A DNA stretch of 64,000 nucleotides from Vibrio navarrensis (lineage in GTDB: Bacteria; Pseudomonadota; Gammaproteobacteria; Enterobacterales; Vibrionaceae), in assembly GCF_000764325.1 (NCBI RefSeq), contig NZ_JMCG01000002.1, positions 1,116,001-1,180,000 on the forward strand. Direction: 5' to 3'. Under the pieces are notes generated by a model that worked only from the letters and a program-made list of their open reading frames with translations, did no database searches and was not told the DNA's origin. A program made the position numbers and the translations under genes. Shown here one piece after another: positions 62,001 through 64,000 of this stretch; position 1 is the stretch's first letter; every line of letters starts with the position of its first letter.

Positions 62001-62702
62001 TTATGCTTGAGTGCTCAGGCTAGCCTGATCAACAGCAACACCAGCACCCATAGTAGTAGAGATGCTTACTTTCTTCAGGTAAGTACCCTTAGCTGAAGAT
62101 GGTTTAGCTTTCTTCAGAGCCACTAGAAGTGCTTCTAGGTTCTCTTTGATCTGCTCTGCAGAGAAGTCAGCTTTACCAATAGTAGAGTGGATGATGCCGT
62201 TTTTGTCGTTACGGTAACGAACCTGACCCGCTTTCGCGTTCTTAACCGCTTCAGCAACGTTAGGAGTTACAGTACCAACTTTCGGGTTTGGCATTAGACC
62301 GCGAGGACCTAGGATAGTACCTAGTTGACCTACAACGCGCATTGCATCTGGAGAAGCAACCACTACGTCAAAGTCCATTACGCCTTTTTTCACTTGCTCA
62401 GCAAGATCTTCCATACCAACCAGATCTGCGCCAGCTGCTTTAGCAGCTTCAGCGTTTGCACCTTGTGCAAATACTGCAACGCGGATGTCACGGCCAGTAC
62501 CGTGTGGCAGTACAGTTGCACCACGTACGTTTTGGTCAGATTTACGAGCGTCGATGCCTAGGTTAACAGCAACGTCTACAGACTCAACAAACTTAGCAGT
62601 AGCCAGTTCTTTCAGTAGAGCAACAGCTTCGTTGATGTCGTATTCACGAGTTGCATCAACTTTTTCGCGGATTACGCGCATGCGCTTAGTTAGTTTTGCC
62701 AT
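62001..62702 (-). CDS. rplA: Ribosomal protein L1
   Basis: L1 forms the mobile stalk near the E site and represses the rplKA mRNA. The 233-residue protein begins [21 protein letters not shown] and has the conserved [24 protein letters not shown] block (here [18 protein letters not shown]), [17 protein letters not shown] and [17 protein letters not shown]. The start is four bases after the rplK stop. Confidence 0.99.
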   Translation of the reverse strand: MAKLTKRMRVIREKVDATREYDINEAVALLKELATAKFVESVDVAVNLGIDARKSDQNVRGATVLPHGTGRDIRVAVFAQGANAEAAKAAGADLVGMEDLAEQVKKGVMDFDVVVASPDAMRVVGQLGTILGPRGLMPNPKVGTVTPNVAEAVKNAKAGQVRYRNDKNGIIHSTIGKADFSAEQIKENLEALLVALKKAKPSSAKGTYLKKVSISTTMGAGVAVDQASLSTQA

Positions 62703-62706
62703 GATA

Positions 62707-63135
62707 TTAACCCTCTACCACTAGGCCCATTGAACGAGCAGTACCTGCGATAGAACGCTTCATCGCTTCGATGTCAGCACCAGTCATGTCAGCCGCTTTC
62801 GCTTCTGCAATTTCTTGGATTTGAGCGTCAGTTACAGTACCCACTTTTTCAGTGTTTGGACGACCTGAACCAGACTTGATACCTGCTGCTTTCTTCAGAA
62901 GAACTGCTGCTGGAGAAGTCTTAGTTACGAACGTGAAAGAACGGTCGCTGTATACAGTGATAACAACAGGAACAGGAAGACCTTTTTCCATTGATTCTGT
63001 TTTCGCGTTAAACGCTTTACAGAATTCCATGATGTTAACACCACGTTGACCTAGTGCAGGACCAACTGGTGGACTTGGGTTCGCCATACCAGCAGCAACT
63101 TGCAGCTTGATATAAGCTTCAACTTTCTTAGCCAT
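62707..63135 (-). CDS. rplK: Ribosomal protein L11
   Basis: L11 sits at the GTPase-associated centre and is needed for RelA activation. The 142-residue protein begins [34 protein letters not shown], noted by its core [12 protein letters not shown] near 19-30, and ends [12 protein letters not shown]. It is the substrate of PrmA (26438). rplA follows four bases later. Confidence 0.99.
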   Translation of the reverse strand: MAKKVEAYIKLQVAAGMANPSPPVGPALGQRGVNIMEFCKAFNAKTESMEKGLPVPVVITVYSDRSFTFVTKTSPAAVLLKKAAGIKSGSGRPNTEKVGTVTDAQIQEIAEAKAADMTGADIEAMKRSIAGTARSMGLVVEG

Positions 63136-63224
63136 GATAATACCTAAATGTTTGGGTTCAGACGCTGATCGCCGATCAGCTCCCCGTGATTAACAATTCT
63201 CTTTACTTCACTTTGAAGTAAAAA

Positions 63225-63253
63225 GGCGCGAAATTATAGTCATAATTCGCGCC
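63225..63253 (-). promoter_or_regulatory. Composite nusG terminator and rplK promoter
   Basis: On the minus strand GGCGCGAATTAT pairs with ATAATTTCGCGCC and is followed by TTTTT, a sound terminator for secE-nusG. The descending arm contains TATAAT (63233-63238 on the plus strand as ATTATA), a consensus -10 for rplKA. One short sequence appears to do both jobs. Confidence 0.75.
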
Positions 63254-63280
63254 TCAGACAACCCTTAAAAAGGTGTTTTT

Positions 63281-63829
63281 TTAATCAAGCTTTTCCACTT
63301 GACCAAATTCAAGCTCAACCGGTGTTGCACGACCAAAGATCGATACAGACACTTTCAGGCGGCTCTTCTCGTAATCCACTTCTTCAACCGTACCGTTGAA
63401 GTCCGCAAACGGACCTTCGTTGACGCGAACCACTTCACCCACTTCGTACATAGTACGTGGACGAGGCGCTTCACTCGCTTTCTCAAGACGGTTAAGAATG
63501 GCGTCCGCTTCTTTATCAGTGATAGGCGCAGGACGATCGGAAGTACCACCAATGAAGCCCATGACACGCGGCACACTGCGAACCAGGTGCCATGATTCAT
63601 CATTCATAATCATCTGAACGAGGACGTAGCCCGGAAAGAACTTGCGCTCAGATTTGCGACGCTGACCAGCGCGCATCTCAACGACTTCTTCAGTCGGCAC
63701 GAGAACTTCACCAAAGTGCTCTTCCATACCATGCATTTTGATGTGCTCACGAAGAGACTGGGCGACACGGCCTTCAAATCCAGAGAAGGCTTGAACCACA
63801 TACCAGCGTTTTTTAGGAGCTTCACTCAT
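63281..63829 (-). CDS. nusG: Transcription termination/antitermination factor NusG
   Basis: NusG binds RNA polymerase, stops pausing, and links it to Rho or to ribosomes. The 182-residue protein has the N-terminal NGN domain ([35 protein letters not shown]) and a C-terminal KOW domain ([34 protein letters not shown], near 130-165). The ATG at 63829 gives the usual start. It follows secE by 13 bases. Confidence 0.99.
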   Translation of the reverse strand: MSEAPKKRWYVVQAFSGFEGRVAQSLREHIKMHGMEEHFGEVLVPTEEVVEMRAGQRRKSERKFFPGYVLVQMIMNDESWHLVRSVPRVMGFIGGTSDRPAPITDKEADAILNRLEKASEAPRPRTMYEVGEVVRVNEGPFADFNGTVEEVDYEKSRLKVSVSIFGRATPVELEFGQVEKLD

Positions 63830-63842
63830 GAATTTAAACCCT

Positions 63843-64000
63843 CTATACTCCAGTTGCGAAAGCAATGAGACGAACCATAATGCCGTCAATACCCCACAGT
63901 ACCAGAGCCATTACAATACTTACGGCCAAAACGATCAAAGTAGTTTGCATGGTTTCCTGACGAGTCGGCCAAACCACTTTACGAACTTCCATACGGGATT
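63843..64000 (-). CDS. secE: Preprotein translocase subunit SecE, C-terminal part (cut by window edge)
   Basis: The last ~52 codons of SecE are visible on the minus strand up to the stop at 63843. They include the conserved cytoplasmic amphipathic motif [17 protein letters not shown] and one membrane helix ([25 protein letters not shown]). SecE is the essential clamp of the SecYEG channel. The start lies beyond the window. Co-directional nusG follows, as in most bacteria. Confidence 0.95.
   Translation of the reverse strand, partial: SRMEVRKVVWPTRQETMQTTLIVLAVSIVMALVLWGIDGIMVRLIAFATGV

Overview
The window is a stretch of gammaproteobacterial chromosome, almost certainly Vibrio chromosome I; I cannot name the species. 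The evidence is the set and order of housekeeping genes (acs; aroQ-accB-accC-prmA; dusB-fis; purH-purD; hupA; hemE; nudC; rsd; rpoC-rpoB-rplL-rplJ; rplA-rplK; nusG-secE) and a complete Vibrio-type CrbS/CrbR acetate-switch system. No rRNA, tRNA or CRISPR array was recognised.

Layout. 1-3.2 kb: end of a Dcu-family C4-dicarboxylate transporter, a MITE-like inverted-repeat element, dsbD, and the response regulator crbR. 3.2-6.5 kb: an NhaP2-type antiporter gene broken by a 13-bp tandem duplication, then an IS10-like insertion with a 9-bp target duplication. 6.7-8.7 kb: the DUF485 protein/ActP acetate symporter pair. 8.75-12.1 kb: an AT-rich accessory module of three paralogous exported small proteins followed directly by a class 3 lipase, which I read as a candidate antibacterial lipase with duplicated immunity genes. 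12.2-21.7 kb: crbS, an MFS transporter, a CBS/nucleotidyltransferase regulator, a DEDDh exonuclease and acs. So acetate sensing (crbS, crbR), uptake (actP) and activation (acs) lie within about 19 kb.

21.9-28.9 kb: an Old Yellow Enzyme gene divergent from a TetR repressor across a clear double operator, then aroQ, accBC, prmA and dusB-fis. 28.9-37.85 kb: an island with type I restriction-modification genes hsdM-hsdS-hsdR, a 33-codon ORF coupled to an Imm11-like gene, a Fic protein, and the C-terminal stump of a tyrosine integrase. 38-41.2 kb: a membrane-anchored HExxH protein, a chemoreceptor and a ZntR-like regulator. 41.5-51.5 kb: purH-purD, a DUF1481 lipoprotein, hupA, a CNNM/CBS protein, yjaG, a 2-hydroxyacid dehydrogenase, a UDG-family protein, hemE, a candidate sRNA of about 95 nt, and nudC.

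51.6-64 kb: rsd, then on the minus strand the transcription/translation block secE-nusG, rplK-rplA, rplJ-rplL and rpoB-rpoC. Two of its boundaries have a hairpin that contains the -10 box of the next promoter, and an attenuator lies between rplL and rpoB.
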